A DNA stretch of 64,000 nucleotides from Zavarzinella sp. (GCA_041399155.1 JAWKTI010000002.1:1-64000), one strand, 5' to 3'. Positions 42,788-53,159 are shown, numbered from the stretch's first letter. The notes: generated from the sequence alone by a model not told the origin. Made by a program: numbers and translations.

Positions 42788-44254
42788 ATGTCGGCGTTAG
42801 TCTTGCGATTTCTCTCATTGTTACTGGGCTTTGGCCTGCTAGTACTAGGCTTCGAATTGCCCAACCCGACACGGATTGAAGAATCGTTTCTGGGCATCCA
42901 CAAGATCGGTTCCGGCACGGAAGATCAATTGGACAGTTTCCAACAGCAGATCAGTTCGTTACGGCAGTCGGACTGGCAGGAAACCACCCGCAAATTGCGC
43001 GAACAGACGGCAGTTTATGCTGATATCATCACAAAACAGCCACTCGATTTCGAGCAATTAGCCAATCTGGTGAAATTGCTTGATGAAAGTGCGTCTTCAC
43101 TGCGGAAGTTTTCAACCGATGTCGATGCCAAACAACTCGAAAATCTGGCGAAAGCAGTGGGAGGCTTCGCTGATTTCATGGAACAGACTACCAAGCTGGC
43201 CAATAAAGAACAGCAGACGAAACTGGAAACCGCCCTGGCCGAAATGAAAGTTCAACAGGAACAGTTAAAGAAACTGGCGACCACTGTGCCACCCAGCTTG
43301 GCCACTGCCAAAGAAGTGTATGGAAGTCTGGATAAGTTTGAGCTGGGGATTGTGAAGCTGAAGGAACTGTTTCAGGAAGAACAACTGGACGCGATGAAAG
43401 ATGGGATGGCTGGGCTGGAATCCTCGCTGGAATCGACCGCCAAACAAGTGGATAGTGCGGGTGGCTATACCTATCCGGTGATTACGATTGAAAATTTCAA
43501 GCCGAAGGTTTCCACCAAGCCTTTCTGGCCGGATGCACCCAAAGTGGCAGAAGGCCTGCGGCAGGCACAAAAAGGCTCCCAGGCGGGGCGGGCCCAGATT
43601 GATGCGATGAAAAAGAATCTGCCCGCAGTTCAGACAGCTCTGGATGAAGGGGTGAAAAGCCTGGGACTCACCAAACAATCACTGAAAGCAGTCATCGATA
43701 ATCAGGATTCACTGGAAAAAGCGTTTCAACACACCCCCACACGGCTGGCAGATCTGATCGAATCTTTCGGACAGATCGGCAACCAGATTGTCCGGGTAAT
43801 GCAGGCAATGAAGCAACTGGATGCCGTCAGTACCACATTAAGGCAATCCAGTAAAGAACTCAAGCAGACCTCCGAGCAGTTTCCACTGTTTTTGCAATCA
43901 CTGTCGAAATCAGCTGCGATTATGGAACAAATGAAAACCCAGCTCCAGGTGGTAGTCGACAATCGGGATAAATATTCCTCGGCTTTGGATTCCAGTTCGA
44001 AACTGGCGGAAGCACTGCACAAATCGGTAACACCGATTGAAGAACGGATTGATGGTCGTTTGGCGGCACAAGAAGAGTCGCTGGCCAAGGTGAAAAGCGG
44101 TCTGCACGATTTTAATGAAACTTTGCCAGTGCTGGGGAAGCAGGCCAAAAATACCCTGTTCATTATCCGTGGGATCATCTGGGTGCTGGCTGCAATGTTG
44201 ATACTGCACGCATTGTGGAGCTTTCAGACGGCACGGAAAGTGGCGAAAGAATAA
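42788..44254 (+). CDS. Coiled-coil protein with N- and C-terminal membrane helices
   Basis: A 488-residue protein. It has a short membrane helix or signal anchor at residues ~5-22 (VLRFLSLLLGFGLLVLGF) and another at ~460-480 (TLFIIRGIIWVLAAMLILHALWSF), separated by ~435 residues of heptad-rich, Gln/Lys/Glu/Leu-rich coiled coil (repeats such as LDSFQQQISSLRQ and LRQSSKELKQTSEQFPLFL). An AAGGA ribosome-binding site precedes the ATG. The layout suggests a rod spanning the periplasm or linking membranes. No family recognised. Confidence 0.8.
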   Translation: MSALVLRFLSLLLGFGLLVLGFELPNPTRIEESFLGIHKIGSGTEDQLDSFQQQISSLRQSDWQETTRKLREQTAVYADIITKQPLDFEQLANLVKLLDESASSLRKFSTDVDAKQLENLAKAVGGFADFMEQTTKLANKEQQTKLETALAEMKVQQEQLKKLATTVPPSLATAKEVYGSLDKFELGIVKLKELFQEEQLDAMKDGMAGLESSLESTAKQVDSAGGYTYPVITIENFKPKVSTKPFWPDAPKVAEGLRQAQKGSQAGRAQIDAMKKNLPAVQTALDEGVKSLGLTKQSLKAVIDNQDSLEKAFQHTPTRLADLIESFGQIGNQIVRVMQAMKQLDAVSTTLRQSSKELKQTSEQFPLFLQSLSKSAAIMEQMKTQLQVVVDNRDKYSSALDSSSKLAEALHKSVTPIEERIDGRLAAQEESLAKVKSGLHDFNETLPVLGKQAKNTLFIIRGIIWVLAAMLILHALWSFQTARKVAKE

Positions 44255-44295
44255 AAACCTTCAATATTATTGAATCGCAATATTGCTAAATTGGC

Positions 44296-45429
44296 TTATT
44301 TCGTTAATTCGGTTTTTGCACGTTGCCAGTCGCCCACTTCAGCCTGAACATCAACCATTTGCTTGTTCCGCCAGACTTTCATCGCGATTTTTTGCCAGCA
44401 GGCATTGCTGCCACCAGATTGATCAGTTGGTTCTCGTTCAGAATCTTCACATCATCGACAAACAGAATAATGTCAGAAACTTTCAGGCCAGCGGTTGCTG
44501 CGGGCGTGTTCGGGTAAACAATTTCCACCAGTGCCCCACGGACTTCGTCCAGCCCCAGGCGGGCGGCTTCACGTGCGGCAATCCCTTCCGTAAGCTGGAC
44601 ACCAGATAACCCCGATTTACCGCCCCACGCTCAATCAGTTGGCGTGCGACCCGTTTCACCATATTTACAGGAATGGCGAACGCCACCCCACTGTTGCTGC
44701 CAGAGTGGGACGCAATTGCGGTATTTATACCAATCACCTCACCCTGCATATTGACCAGCGGCCCCCACTGGAACCTGGGTTGATGGCGGCATCGGTCTGC
44801 AAAAAGTTCTTAATGCGGATGCTGCTGCCCAGGCTGACCTGTCCACGGTCGCGGGCACTGATAATGCCATGGGTAACGGTGCGATTCAGCCCGAACGGCG
44901 AACCGAAGGCCAGCACCCAGTTCCCTTCCCGACTGCGATCACTGTCGCCCAGCAGTGCGGGCTGTCCCAGGCTGGCATCAATTTCCATGACAGCCAGGTC
45001 GGATTCTGCATCCACCCACACGCGGGTTGGGTTGATAATCTTTTCGTTATGGAAGTGAATCACAATCTGATTCGGTTTCGCACCGGAAATCACGTGATTG
45101 TTGGTAATCACATACCGCCCCGCCAAGCCTTCCAGTTCCACGATCACACCAGAACCAGATTCTTCGGTGGGCTTCAATTTGCCCGGTGCAGGTGGCTTGG
45201 TGGCCTCAATCGACACCACAGAGGGGGATAGTTTGTGGACAACTGCCTCAAACCGGTCGTTTAACGCACCCGTGGCATCGCCAGACGAGGTCAGCGTGAC
45301 TACTGGTTCCGGTGCAGGACGATTACCAGCATTTAAGCCATTGGCCGGCATATTCCAGATGCTGCTACCCACCACGCCACCGGCAAAGGTACACAAGCCA
45401 AAAAAAATGGTTTTTGAAACTGTTTTCAT
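44296..45429 (-). pseudogene. HtrA/DegP-type serine protease, three frameshifts
   Basis: An exported protease of about 378 codons. An N-terminal membrane anchor (IFFGLCTFAGGVVGSSIW) precedes the triad: His in YVITNNHVI, Asp in AESDLAVMEI and Ser in INPGSSGG. The PDZ domain follows (GYLGVQLTEGIAA, VRGALVEIVYPNTPA). The reading changes frame at ~44760, ~44602 and 44388-44393. Each break is repaired by adding one base to a C/G- or A/T-run, and the repaired protein ends normally at TAA 44296-44298. The gene may therefore be intact in the organism. The ATG at 45429 is chosen by the signal; longer frames exist. Confidence 0.88.
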
Positions 45430-46043
45430 CTTTGTGCAGCTCGTTGCTTTACCCATTTTGCGAAATTCAAAACTGTCCCGCAGTTTGATGCCAGCCCTGT
45501 GGAAAACTATCCCACCCAACTGGTGCAATTCCTTTGGCCCCATCTCCCAGCGCATCTGCCATTACTGACAGATTTGTTGTCTCCGACACTCTACTTTAGG
45601 GTGGGAGGTCAAGTCTGCAGTGATTTTGCGGGTTAGGCACCAAAAATTCCCCACACAGACTCGCTACAGGTGGCATAATGCCACTGATCGGTTGTTTGTG
45701 GGAAATCGCCCATGGCGAATCTGCCCCTACAAGCAGAAAAATCGGCTTATTCGCTACCGGACCATGGTAAGTGAGTTCAACCCACCGAGACGCTCCATTG
45801 TGGGATGAAAGTCAAGACTGAACGGGCAATCCAGAAGAGTAAAACTGTCTCAAAAGAGAAAAGGCGGTTAGATCACGATATCCTGTTCTGGCTTCGTGTC
45901 GTTCGAAGCGGATACCCGTAGGTGCTCAGTATCAGCCGCCTGATGATGCGCGTGGCAGAAAAATCGTGCAATTCCAGAACAATCCGTAATCAACCACCTA
46001 AAATAACCGCTTTGCGGATCAGGATTCACCACAAGGAAAATTC
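45430..46043. other. Intergenic between HtrA and tpiA
   Basis: 614 bases that should hold divergent promoters. The two ends show no clear gene; a short inverted repeat lies near 45660-45690 (TGGCATAATGCCA). Nothing else is recognised. Confidence 0.4.
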
Positions 46044-46799
46044 ATGCGGAAGAAGTTCATTGCAGGAAATTGGAAAATGTACACCACTGCCACACAGGCG
46101 GTAGATCTGGCGAAAGCCGTTGCGGGTGGGAGTTGCCCAGCCAACGTGCAGGTGGCAGTTTGCCCACCCAGTGTCTGGTTATCGTCGGTGGGCGGTGCCA
46201 TTCAGGGCACATCGCTGGCACTTGGTGCCCAGAATTGCCATTTTGCCAAAGAAGGTGCTTACACTGGCGAACTTTCTCCACAGATGCTTCTGGAAGTGGG
46301 CTGCAAATACGTGATTGTGGGGCACAGCGAACGTCGACATGGCCTGGTAGAACCAGACCTGTTCCTGAACCGTAAGGTGCACGCAGCCACCAACGCTGGG
46401 CTGTCGGTCATTTTCTGTGTGGGTGAACTGGAAAGTGAGCAAGCCAACCAGCAGACCGAAGCGGTACTGAACTTTCAATTGTCGGCAGGGTTGGCTGGCT
46501 TGTCTGCCGCACAGGCCGCACAGGTGGTGATTGCCTACGAACCGGTGTGGGCCATTGGCACCGGCAAGGTCGCCACACCTGCACAGGCACAATCCGCGCA
46601 TCTCTTTATCCGCCAACGGTTTGCGGCACTGTTTGGTCAGGCTGCCGCTGACCAGCTTCTGATTCAGTATGGTGGCAGTGTGAAAGCTGATAACGCCAAA
46701 GAAATCCTGCACCAACCGGATGTCGATGGTGCTCTGGTAGGTGGGGCGAGCTTGAAGCCAGATCAGTTTCTGGCAATTATTGCTGCGGGTGCTGTATAG
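46044..46799 (+). CDS. tpiA: Triosephosphate isomerase
   Basis: A 251-residue glycolytic enzyme that interconverts dihydroxyacetone phosphate and glyceraldehyde-3-phosphate. It has GNWKMY with the catalytic Lys (~residue 10), IVGHSERR with the catalytic His, and the signature YEPVWAIGTGKVAT with the catalytic Glu followed by loop 6. The phosphate-binding GGSVKADN is present. Length normal. The next gene follows after 33 bases. Confidence 0.98.
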   Translation: MRKKFIAGNWKMYTTATQAVDLAKAVAGGSCPANVQVAVCPPSVWLSSVGGAIQGTSLALGAQNCHFAKEGAYTGELSPQMLLEVGCKYVIVGHSERRHGLVEPDLFLNRKVHAATNAGLSVIFCVGELESEQANQQTEAVLNFQLSAGLAGLSAAQAAQVVIAYEPVWAIGTGKVATPAQAQSAHLFIRQRFAALFGQAAADQLLIQYGGSVKADNAKEILHQPDVDGALVGGASLKPDQFLAIIAAGAV

Positions 46800-46832
46800 T
46801 CACGACGAGTTGTCTCAATTGAGAGACATAGT

Positions 46833-47510
46833 ATGGGAAATCGCACGCAATTTATTGTTCGGCAGCGAAATTGGCTGTATGTGCATGAAAAAGTCTTTGC
46901 ACGTGCTCCAGGAGAGCGGGTCATTGCTCATTATGAAAATGCTGCCGATGCAGAAGCCGATTGTCTGCAACGCGAATCTGCGGTGCGTGCCCAATGGAAC
47001 CCGTTCTGGTTTGGCACCACATTACACCATTTGACAACCTTTCCAATACCCATCCTGCGGGACTGGTTGCAGGATGCCGGGCTGTCGCCACCAGATTCAA
47101 CAGACATTGCAGATTGGGCGAAGTGGTACGAAGAGCTGCCACGTTCTCCTGAACAGACCCACCACCTGTGGCAGGGTCTGAATCGGCTGCAATTTCACGA
47201 TGTGGTGGCTCGCGACCCGGACAAGACTGCATACGCCATCATGGAAATCGTTTGGTCGTACGATGATCAGTATTATCATGCTGCCCACGAAGGGGGTAAG
47301 GTTCAGAAGGTCTATCGCAATCGGGAAGCAGCAGACCAGGAATGCCAACGACTGATTTCGTTATACCGACAACAAATGGGTTTACCGCATCGAGGTACCT
47401 ATTCCAGAAATCATGCTGAAGCACTGAAAAATGAATATTCGGAAATTGAACGTATACGTCTGGAAAATCAGTTGCCACCCTATGAGGTGGTTGAGATTGA
47501 TGTGGAATGA
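46833..47510 (+). CDS. Hypothetical protein (planctomycete type)
   Basis: A 225-residue soluble protein of unknown function. Aromatic and charged residues are plentiful (QWNPFWFGTTLHHLTTFPIP). A 'YAIMEIVWSYDDQYYHAAHEGGKVQKVYRNREAAD' stretch recalls proteins that convert sensor or table columns, but no family is assigned. It is followed by, and overlaps by four bases (ATGA), the similarly styled gene at 47507, so both are probably co-translated. The two share 'YLIVRAVIY' and 'YAIMEIVW'-like strands, hinting at a common domain. Confidence 0.7.
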   Translation: MGNRTQFIVRQRNWLYVHEKVFARAPGERVIAHYENAADAEADCLQRESAVRAQWNPFWFGTTLHHLTTFPIPILRDWLQDAGLSPPDSTDIADWAKWYEELPRSPEQTHHLWQGLNRLQFHDVVARDPDKTAYAIMEIVWSYDDQYYHAAHEGGKVQKVYRNREAADQECQRLISLYRQQMGLPHRGTYSRNHAEALKNEYSEIERIRLENQLPPYEVVEIDVE

Positions 47511-47992
47511 GCAGCCCCACCTACCTGATTGTGCGTGCCGTCATCTACAGTGGTGCTGATTCGTACTATCGCTTTCCCAAATTTGCCCCAAATTACATGA
47601 ATTCGGACGATCGCCAGAGAGTGTATCCAGAAAAACTTTTCTATGATTTGTCGCTGGTAGAAGCAGAATTAACTGCACTGCACCGTGAGTCGGTGGCCCG
47701 TTACAATCCGATCATGCTGCGGGAGTGCATCGCGATGCTGTTTCCGGCAGACAATTTATTTGCCGCACCACTTTCCCCAGAACAACTGGGCATTTCGGTG
47801 CCTGCGTTTAATGAATATCAGGAAGAATTTTTTGTCACAGAAGAACAATACCGTTGGTGGGAACAGTCTTCCCCCACGTGGGATCAACAGCAACTGGAAA
47901 GTATCTGGGTCTACTTTCTGGGTAAAGTCAGTTTCTATCGCATAGAAACATTACTTCCCGAACAATTTGTTGATGGTGTCCAGGCTCAATAA
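47507..47992 (+). CDS. Hypothetical protein, coupled to the preceding gene
   Basis: A 161-residue soluble protein of unknown function (MSSPTYLIVRAVIYSGADSYY). Its start overlaps the preceding stop. No signal, membrane segment or known domain. The parS-like site lies 24 bases after its stop. Confidence 0.7.
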   Translation: MSSPTYLIVRAVIYSGADSYYRFPKFAPNYMNSDDRQRVYPEKLFYDLSLVEAELTALHRESVARYNPIMLRECIAMLFPADNLFAAPLSPEQLGISVPAFNEYQEEFFVTEEQYRWWEQSSPTWDQQQLESIWVYFLGKVSFYRIETLLPEQFVDGVQAQ

Positions 47993-48015
47993 TAATCTGA
48001 CACTTAATTGAACAT

Positions 48016-48037
48016 CAGTGTTCCACGTGGAACACTG
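48016..48037. promoter_or_regulatory. parS-like ParB-binding palindrome, copy 2
   Basis: Perfect 22-base palindrome with core TGTTCCACGTGGAACA (48019-48034), identical over all 22 bases to the copy at 30699-30720. It lies in the gap before the asparagine-synthetase fusion gene. Confidence 0.88.
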
Positions 48038-48180
48038 TCGGCTGTTTGAATATCAGAGTAAAAATATAACAACTTCATGATTGCTGTTTTTAACTGGTAT
48101 TCCACAATTTTCAGGTTCTATACTGAACTTTTAGAAACGAATGGGTACCCACCTGGAATGACCCCACGTGGGCGAACATC

Positions 48181-51100
48181 ATGTGCGGAATTTCTGGTTA
48201 CTTAAGCGCAGATATTCACGAAACTGTCGATCCTAAGTTGCTGCAGGCAATGGGTTTACGCATTGCCCACCGTGGCCCGGATGGTGCCGGTATTTACCGT
48301 GGACCTGGCGTGGGCCTGGTGCACCGCAGGTTGTCGATTATCGACCTGGCCAGTGGCAGCCAACCGATGGGCAACGAAGACAATTCGATCCAGATTGTCT
48401 TTAACGGTGAAATTTATAATTTCCGCGAACTGCGGGACTGGTTGATCGGTCGTGGGCACCAGTTTCGCACGCACTGCGATACGGAAGTGATTGTCCACGG
48501 TTATGAAGAGTTGGGACGCGATATCGTCACCAAATTACGTGGCATGTTTGCATTTGCCATCTGGGACGAAAAAAAACGCCACTTGCTTCTGGCTCGCGAT
48601 CGACTGGGGATCAAACCACTTTACATCTACCGCAATCAGCAGCAATTATGGTTTGCTTCCGAACCGAAAGCAATGCTGGTCGATGCCCGCGTACCACGGG
48701 AAATCAATGTGGAAGCACTCGACCAGTACCTCTGTTTCGGCATGGTGGTGGGACCACGGTCGATCTTTCGTGGGTTTGAACAACTTCGCCCAGGTCACAC
48801 GCTGCTGGTGACACCGGGCAATTTTCAGGCAACGCCACAATGTTACTGGGAACCACGTTTTCTCCCTGAAGAACGCAACGAAAAGGATTGGCTGGAGGAA
48901 ACCCACGCCAAAGTGGAAGAGGCCGTGCGTACCCACCTGATGGCCGATGTGCCAGTGGGGGCATTCCTCAGCGGGGGTGTGGATTCCAGCATTGTTGTTT
49001 CGAGCATGGCCCGCCAGCACACGGAAGAGATCGAAACGTTTTCGATTGGCTTTGCGGAACGGGATTTCAGCGAATTGCCTTATGCGATGGAAATAGCAAT
49101 CCGCAATGGCACCCGCCACACCGAACGGATTGTGACGCCTGATGCTGTGCAGATGCTGGAAGAACTGACCCGGTATTACGATGAGCCATTTGGCGACACC
49201 TCTGCCGTGCCCACCTTTCTGGTGGCGAAACTGGCGGCAGAACGCGTGAAAGTGGTGCTTTCTGGTGATGGTGCCGATGAAGTGTTCGGTGGCTACCCAC
49301 GTTATGCCCATGACGAGATGGAAGAACAGGTGCGGCAGAAAATACCACGCTGGCTGCGGCGATCCCTGTTGAATATCGCAGGTCAGGTCTGGCCACGCAT
49401 TGATTGGCTGCCAAGACCGCTACGTTTGAAAAGTGCCTTGATGAATCTGTCAGTAGAAGCACCCAATGCCTACGCCAATAGCCTGGCTCATTGCCCTTTG
49501 CGTATCCGTCGCAAGCTGATTTCATCTGATGTGCTACCTTTATTGCGTCATTTTGATGCCAAGTCCAGCATTCGCAGCGATTTCCGGCAGGTGCCACGTG
49601 GCGATGTAGTGAATGGGATGCTATCCGTGGATACCCGCGTATTATTGCCGGATGATTATCTGGTGAAAGTCGACCGGGCCAGCATGGCGAATGGAATCGA
49701 AGTTCGCCCACCATTTCTGGACCATGAGCTGGTGGAACTGGCACTTCGGATGCCGGCATCGATGAAAATCCGCAACGGCTGTGGGAAGTATGTGCTGAAA
49801 GAAGCCTATCGGCGCGACCTGCCTCATGAAAATGTCAATCGCCCGAAACGTGGCTTCAATACCCCCATCGATCAGTGGATGCGTGGGGCACTCAAAGAAG
49901 TGTTTTACGATGAAGTACTGAATCCTTCCGGACCGATTGGTTCGCTGTTGCACTTACCAATGGCTCGCAAAATGTTTGAAGCCCACTTAAGTGGCAGCCA
50001 GCAGAATGGCCAGGTGCTTTGGCAGATACTGGTGCTCTCCCACTGGGCGAACCGGTATATGCAGCCCCCAGAAGATTTATCGCAGATTATCGACCAGCAG
50101 AGTCAGGACGTACCGTTGAAGGTGAATCGTGCCAGTATTTTGAAAGCACCCAAAGTTTCAATCCCGCGACAGTTTCAGCCGATACGCATTGCTTTTGTGG
50201 TGCACCTGATGCAGGTGGCGGGTGCGGAAGTGTTGATTCGAGAAACCATCCGCCAGTTGGGACAGTTCATTGTTCCGACAATTTTTTGTCTGGACAATAT
50301 CGGTAGTATTGGCGAAGAGTTGCAGCGACAGGGGATTCCAATTGTCGTCCTCAATCGTAAAGCGGGTCGGGATTATGGTGTTGCCCTGCGGATGGCGAAA
50401 GAAATTCGCGACAGGAAAATTGAAGTTGTGCACGCCCACCAATACACACCGTTCTTTTATTCGGCACTTGCGAAATTACGAAATTTCGGCAAATTTCAAC
50501 TGATCCAGACCGAACATGGTCGCCACTATCCGGACATTGTTTCCCCAGTGCGTCGCATGATCAATCGCTTGGTGCTGGATCGCCTGGCCAATGCAGTGAA
50601 TGCGTGCAGTCATTTCAGTGGGAAAGCATTGTCGGTGATTGATGGCTTTCGTGGTGATCGGCTGCAGGTAATTGATAATGGCATCGATTTCGCACGATAC
50701 CAGATATCGACATCCAAAACAGACCTTCGACAACAACTGAATCTTCCCACAGATCGAAAACTGATCGGGTGCGTTGCCCGCTTCCACCCAGTGAAAGACC
50801 ATGCGATGTTACTGCGGGCATTTGCTCGGGTTACGAACAACGATCCCACGGTGGATCTGGTACTGATTGGTGATGGGGAAATGCGGTCCCACCTGGAACA
50901 GCAGGCGACGCGGGCTGGGGTGCGTCACCGCGTGCATTTTCTGGGGATTCGCAAGGATATTCCCCAGTTGATGAATGCACTGGATATCTTCAGCCTGACT
51001 TCTGTTACCGAGGCAGCTTCGCTGACATTGCTGGAAGCAATGGCGAGCGGCCTACCAGTCGTCGTCACCAATGTGGGAGGGAATCCAGAACTGGTACGAC

Positions 51101-51306
51101 ATGACACGGATGGTTTTCTGGTACCACGTGGGGATGATTCCCAGTGTGCCACTGCGTTCGAACAATTGTTAAGAAATCATGAACTTGCCCACCAAATGGG
51201 TGAGTCAGGCCGACAGCGGGTGCAGGAATTGTTTACGCTGGAACGCACCGTGGGACAATATTTCCGCCTGTATTGCAAATTGACCGGCAGAAAAACCCCC
51301 ACTTGA
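48181..51306 (+). CDS. Asparagine synthetase-glycosyltransferase (GT4) fusion
   Basis: A 1041-residue two-enzyme protein. Residues 1-~640 are a glutamine-hydrolysing asparagine synthetase: N-terminal Cys2 (MCGISGYLS) for glutaminase, RGPDGAG, and the PP-loop LSGGVDSSIV (~262). Residues ~665-1041 are a GT-B glycosyltransferase of family 4: a Rossmann start (IRIAFVVHLMQVAGAEVLI), GDGEM, and the E-x7-E motif EAASLTLLE. In other bacteria these are separate neighbours in exopolysaccharide (XrtA-type) loci. One continuous frame with no internal start suggests a real fusion. It may amidate and extend a surface-polysaccharide precursor. Confidence 0.93.
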   Translation: MCGISGYLSADIHETVDPKLLQAMGLRIAHRGPDGAGIYRGPGVGLVHRRLSIIDLASGSQPMGNEDNSIQIVFNGEIYNFRELRDWLIGRGHQFRTHCDTEVIVHGYEELGRDIVTKLRGMFAFAIWDEKKRHLLLARDRLGIKPLYIYRNQQQLWFASEPKAMLVDARVPREINVEALDQYLCFGMVVGPRSIFRGFEQLRPGHTLLVTPGNFQATPQCYWEPRFLPEERNEKDWLEETHAKVEEAVRTHLMADVPVGAFLSGGVDSSIVVSSMARQHTEEIETFSIGFAERDFSELPYAMEIAIRNGTRHTERIVTPDAVQMLEELTRYYDEPFGDTSAVPTFLVAKLAAERVKVVLSGDGADEVFGGYPRYAHDEMEEQVRQKIPRWLRRSLLNIAGQVWPRIDWLPRPLRLKSALMNLSVEAPNAYANSLAHCPLRIRRKLISSDVLPLLRHFDAKSSIRSDFRQVPRGDVVNGMLSVDTRVLLPDDYLVKVDRASMANGIEVRPPFLDHELVELALRMPASMKIRNGCGKYVLKEAYRRDLPHENVNRPKRGFNTPIDQWMRGALKEVFYDEVLNPSGPIGSLLHLPMARKMFEAHLSGSQQNGQVLWQILVLSHWANRYMQPPEDLSQIIDQQSQDVPLKVNRASILKAPKVSIPRQFQPIRIAFVVHLMQVAGAEVLIRETIRQLGQFIVPTIFCLDNIGSIGEELQRQGIPIVVLNRKAGRDYGVALRMAKEIRDRKIEVVHAHQYTPFFYSALAKLRNFGKFQLIQTEHGRHYPDIVSPVRRMINRLVLDRLANAVNACSHFSGKALSVIDGFRGDRLQVIDNGIDFARYQISTSKTDLRQQLNLPTDRKLIGCVARFHPVKDHAMLLRAFARVTNNDPTVDLVLIGDGEMRSHLEQQATRAGVRHRVHFLGIRKDIPQLMNALDIFSLTSVTEAASLTLLEAMASGLPVVVTNVGGNPELVRHDTDGFLVPRGDDSQCATAFEQLLRNHELAHQMGESGRQRVQELFTLERTVGQYFRLYCKLTGRKTPT

Positions 51307-51488
51307 TTTGAAAGTGCTGTTAGGCTGGGTTCAAAATTGTTGTTGGGGTGCAATTCAAAATCGCAGGGGTTGCAGGCTTACAACCCCTGCCGCGAGTGGG
51401 ACATTTCAACAATACTCTTCTGACATCTTTCCCACTATTTAGGTTCCCCAAAATTCTGATTTTCTGTCAAAAAAATGGGCAGAGGCGA

Positions 51489-53159
51489 TTAATTATCGCC
51501 CATTTCCTGCAGCCGACCCGTTTCAATCAGGTATTGCAGTGCTTTTTCCTGGATGGCAAACTTCACTTTGAAAGAAGAGCCACCAGTGATCGACATCGTA
51601 AATGCGTCGCCAGTGGTGTACTTTCCTTTGAACACGGTTTTGGCAGCCTTCTTCAAGGCGTCAGCTTCTACCGGAGTGTCTGCACTGTCTGCCATCAAGG
51701 TGGCGAACCGGCTCATCGATACGGTCATGTTCATGATGCCCACATCGGCTGGTTTCGATTCCAGTGCGGTCTTCAGCACCGATTTTGCATCCGGGCCAAG
51801 GGTAATCAACAACATATCTTCACGAACTGCCAACATCACGTCCGATTTACCCAGAACAGCCTGTGCTTCCAGTGGGAGCATGTCGGCAACTTTCACCACG
51901 TGAACTTCGTGGTCGCCAATTTTGAAGGCGTTCAGTTCAAACAAGGCACTGATGTTGGGATCCAGTTTGGCAACCACATCTTTCACTGCTCGTTCAATCT
52001 TCTTGCCATCTTTCACTTTCAGTGCGGTCAGCGACGTGTATTGCTGATCTTTGTTTGGTCCAACCACGGTAGAACCGATATCGAGCTGACCTTCTTTCAG
52101 GGTGGGCAGGAGTGCGTCAATCAGTGGCTGTGCAATTTCCAGCACTTCGGCAGGTGCCTGCTTCTTGGCTTCCGCCAGCACATCGTCCACCAGGGTGGGG
52201 AACTGTTTTTGCAGTGCCTTTGCCATGGTCACGCTGAATACAAAGCTGAATGCATTCTTCTGACCAGCGATCGCCCCACCAACAACTGATTTGTTCTGGG
52301 AGATCGACAGAATATCTTTGGCCAGTTTGGTGGATGCCACTGGGGTTAATTCCAGTTCAACGGCAATTTCCTTGCTGACACTGTCCACATTCAGGTTGAT
52401 GCTGAAGTCGCCGGTTTCGTTCAACAGGCTCTTCACGGTGGCAGCCACTTCATCGATACTGCTATCCACGAATGGCTTCAGCGATTTGATTTCGCCTGGG
52501 ATGGGGCTGTCCTTGGCATCGGCCAGTGCGTTTTCAACAAAGCCTAAAGCTAGGTTTCGCATTTCTTCCGGCAGACGGCTTACGTGCAACGAAACAGATA
52601 CCAGGTGTTCCGGCTTACCTTCCAGCACGGCTTCCGGCTTGGGCAGTTTGTCTTCAGCAATGTTCCCTGGGGTGTTGATGGTTGCCCAGGCGTATCCTTT
52701 GGAAAAGCGGAAGTACACCGTGAACGGTGAACCTTCCGGTGTGGTGGAGTAAACGCCATCTTTTTCGTTCACTTCCAACATGGCCCGCTGTTTCAGCAGA
52801 TTCAGGAACAGGTCCTTGTTGGCCACCGGCAGCAACACCACAATGGGGCTTTCGGTAATTTCCGCACTCAGCGTGGCATACATGCCAAACGGCTTGGTGG
52901 TATCAACCCCTTCGATGCCATTTTTTGGATCTTTCAGCGAGTCGACCAGGTCGATTGCCTGCTTCACCTGTTCGCGGGTGTCTTCATCTGTGATCAGATT
53001 GGCAATGAAGCTCGCCGACTTCATCATCTGATCGACCGATTGAAGACGCACCACTACGGTGGGCTTGGGCGATTTGTCTTCTTTTTTGTCTGCACTGTAT
53101 GCGGTCACTGGCAGAACAAATGCCAGTGCAAGTGCTGTCAAGCGAAACAACGTTTTCAA
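51489..53159 (-). CDS. Secreted hypothetical protein
   Basis: A ~556-residue exported protein. The TTG at 53159 is preferred as start because AAGGAG lies six bases upstream and the first residues form a signal peptide (LKTLFRLTALALAFVLPVTAYSA); a GTG five codons upstream would overlap the ribosome-binding site. The body is Lys/Glu/Leu-rich without known motifs. It resembles the 20897-22585 protein in size, export and strand-helix rhythm, and may be a distant paralogue. Function unknown. Confidence 0.75.
   Translation of the reverse strand: MKTLFRLTALALAFVLPVTAYSADKKEDKSPKPTVVVRLQSVDQMMKSASFIANLITDEDTREQVKQAIDLVDSLKDPKNGIEGVDTTKPFGMYATLSAEITESPIVVLLPVANKDLFLNLLKQRAMLEVNEKDGVYSTTPEGSPFTVYFRFSKGYAWATINTPGNIAEDKLPKPEAVLEGKPEHLVSVSLHVSRLPEEMRNLALGFVENALADAKDSPIPGEIKSLKPFVDSSIDEVAATVKSLLNETGDFSINLNVDSVSKEIAVELELTPVASTKLAKDILSISQNKSVVGGAIAGQKNAFSFVFSVTMAKALQKQFPTLVDDVLAEAKKQAPAEVLEIAQPLIDALLPTLKEGQLDIGSTVVGPNKDQQYTSLTALKVKDGKKIERAVKDVVAKLDPNISALFELNAFKIGDHEVHVVKVADMLPLEAQAVLGKSDVMLAVREDMLLITLGPDAKSVLKTALESKPADVGIMNMTVSMSRFATLMADSADTPVEADALKKAAKTVFKGKYTTGDAFTMSITGGSSFKVKFAIQEKALQYLIETGRLQEMGDN

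Noticed and set aside
51348..52289. 313-residue plus-strand open frame
   Set aside because: Antisense to the secreted protein at 51489-53159, whose signal peptide and ribosome-binding site support the minus strand. The His/Phe/Gln-rich product is typical of a reverse-complement shadow.
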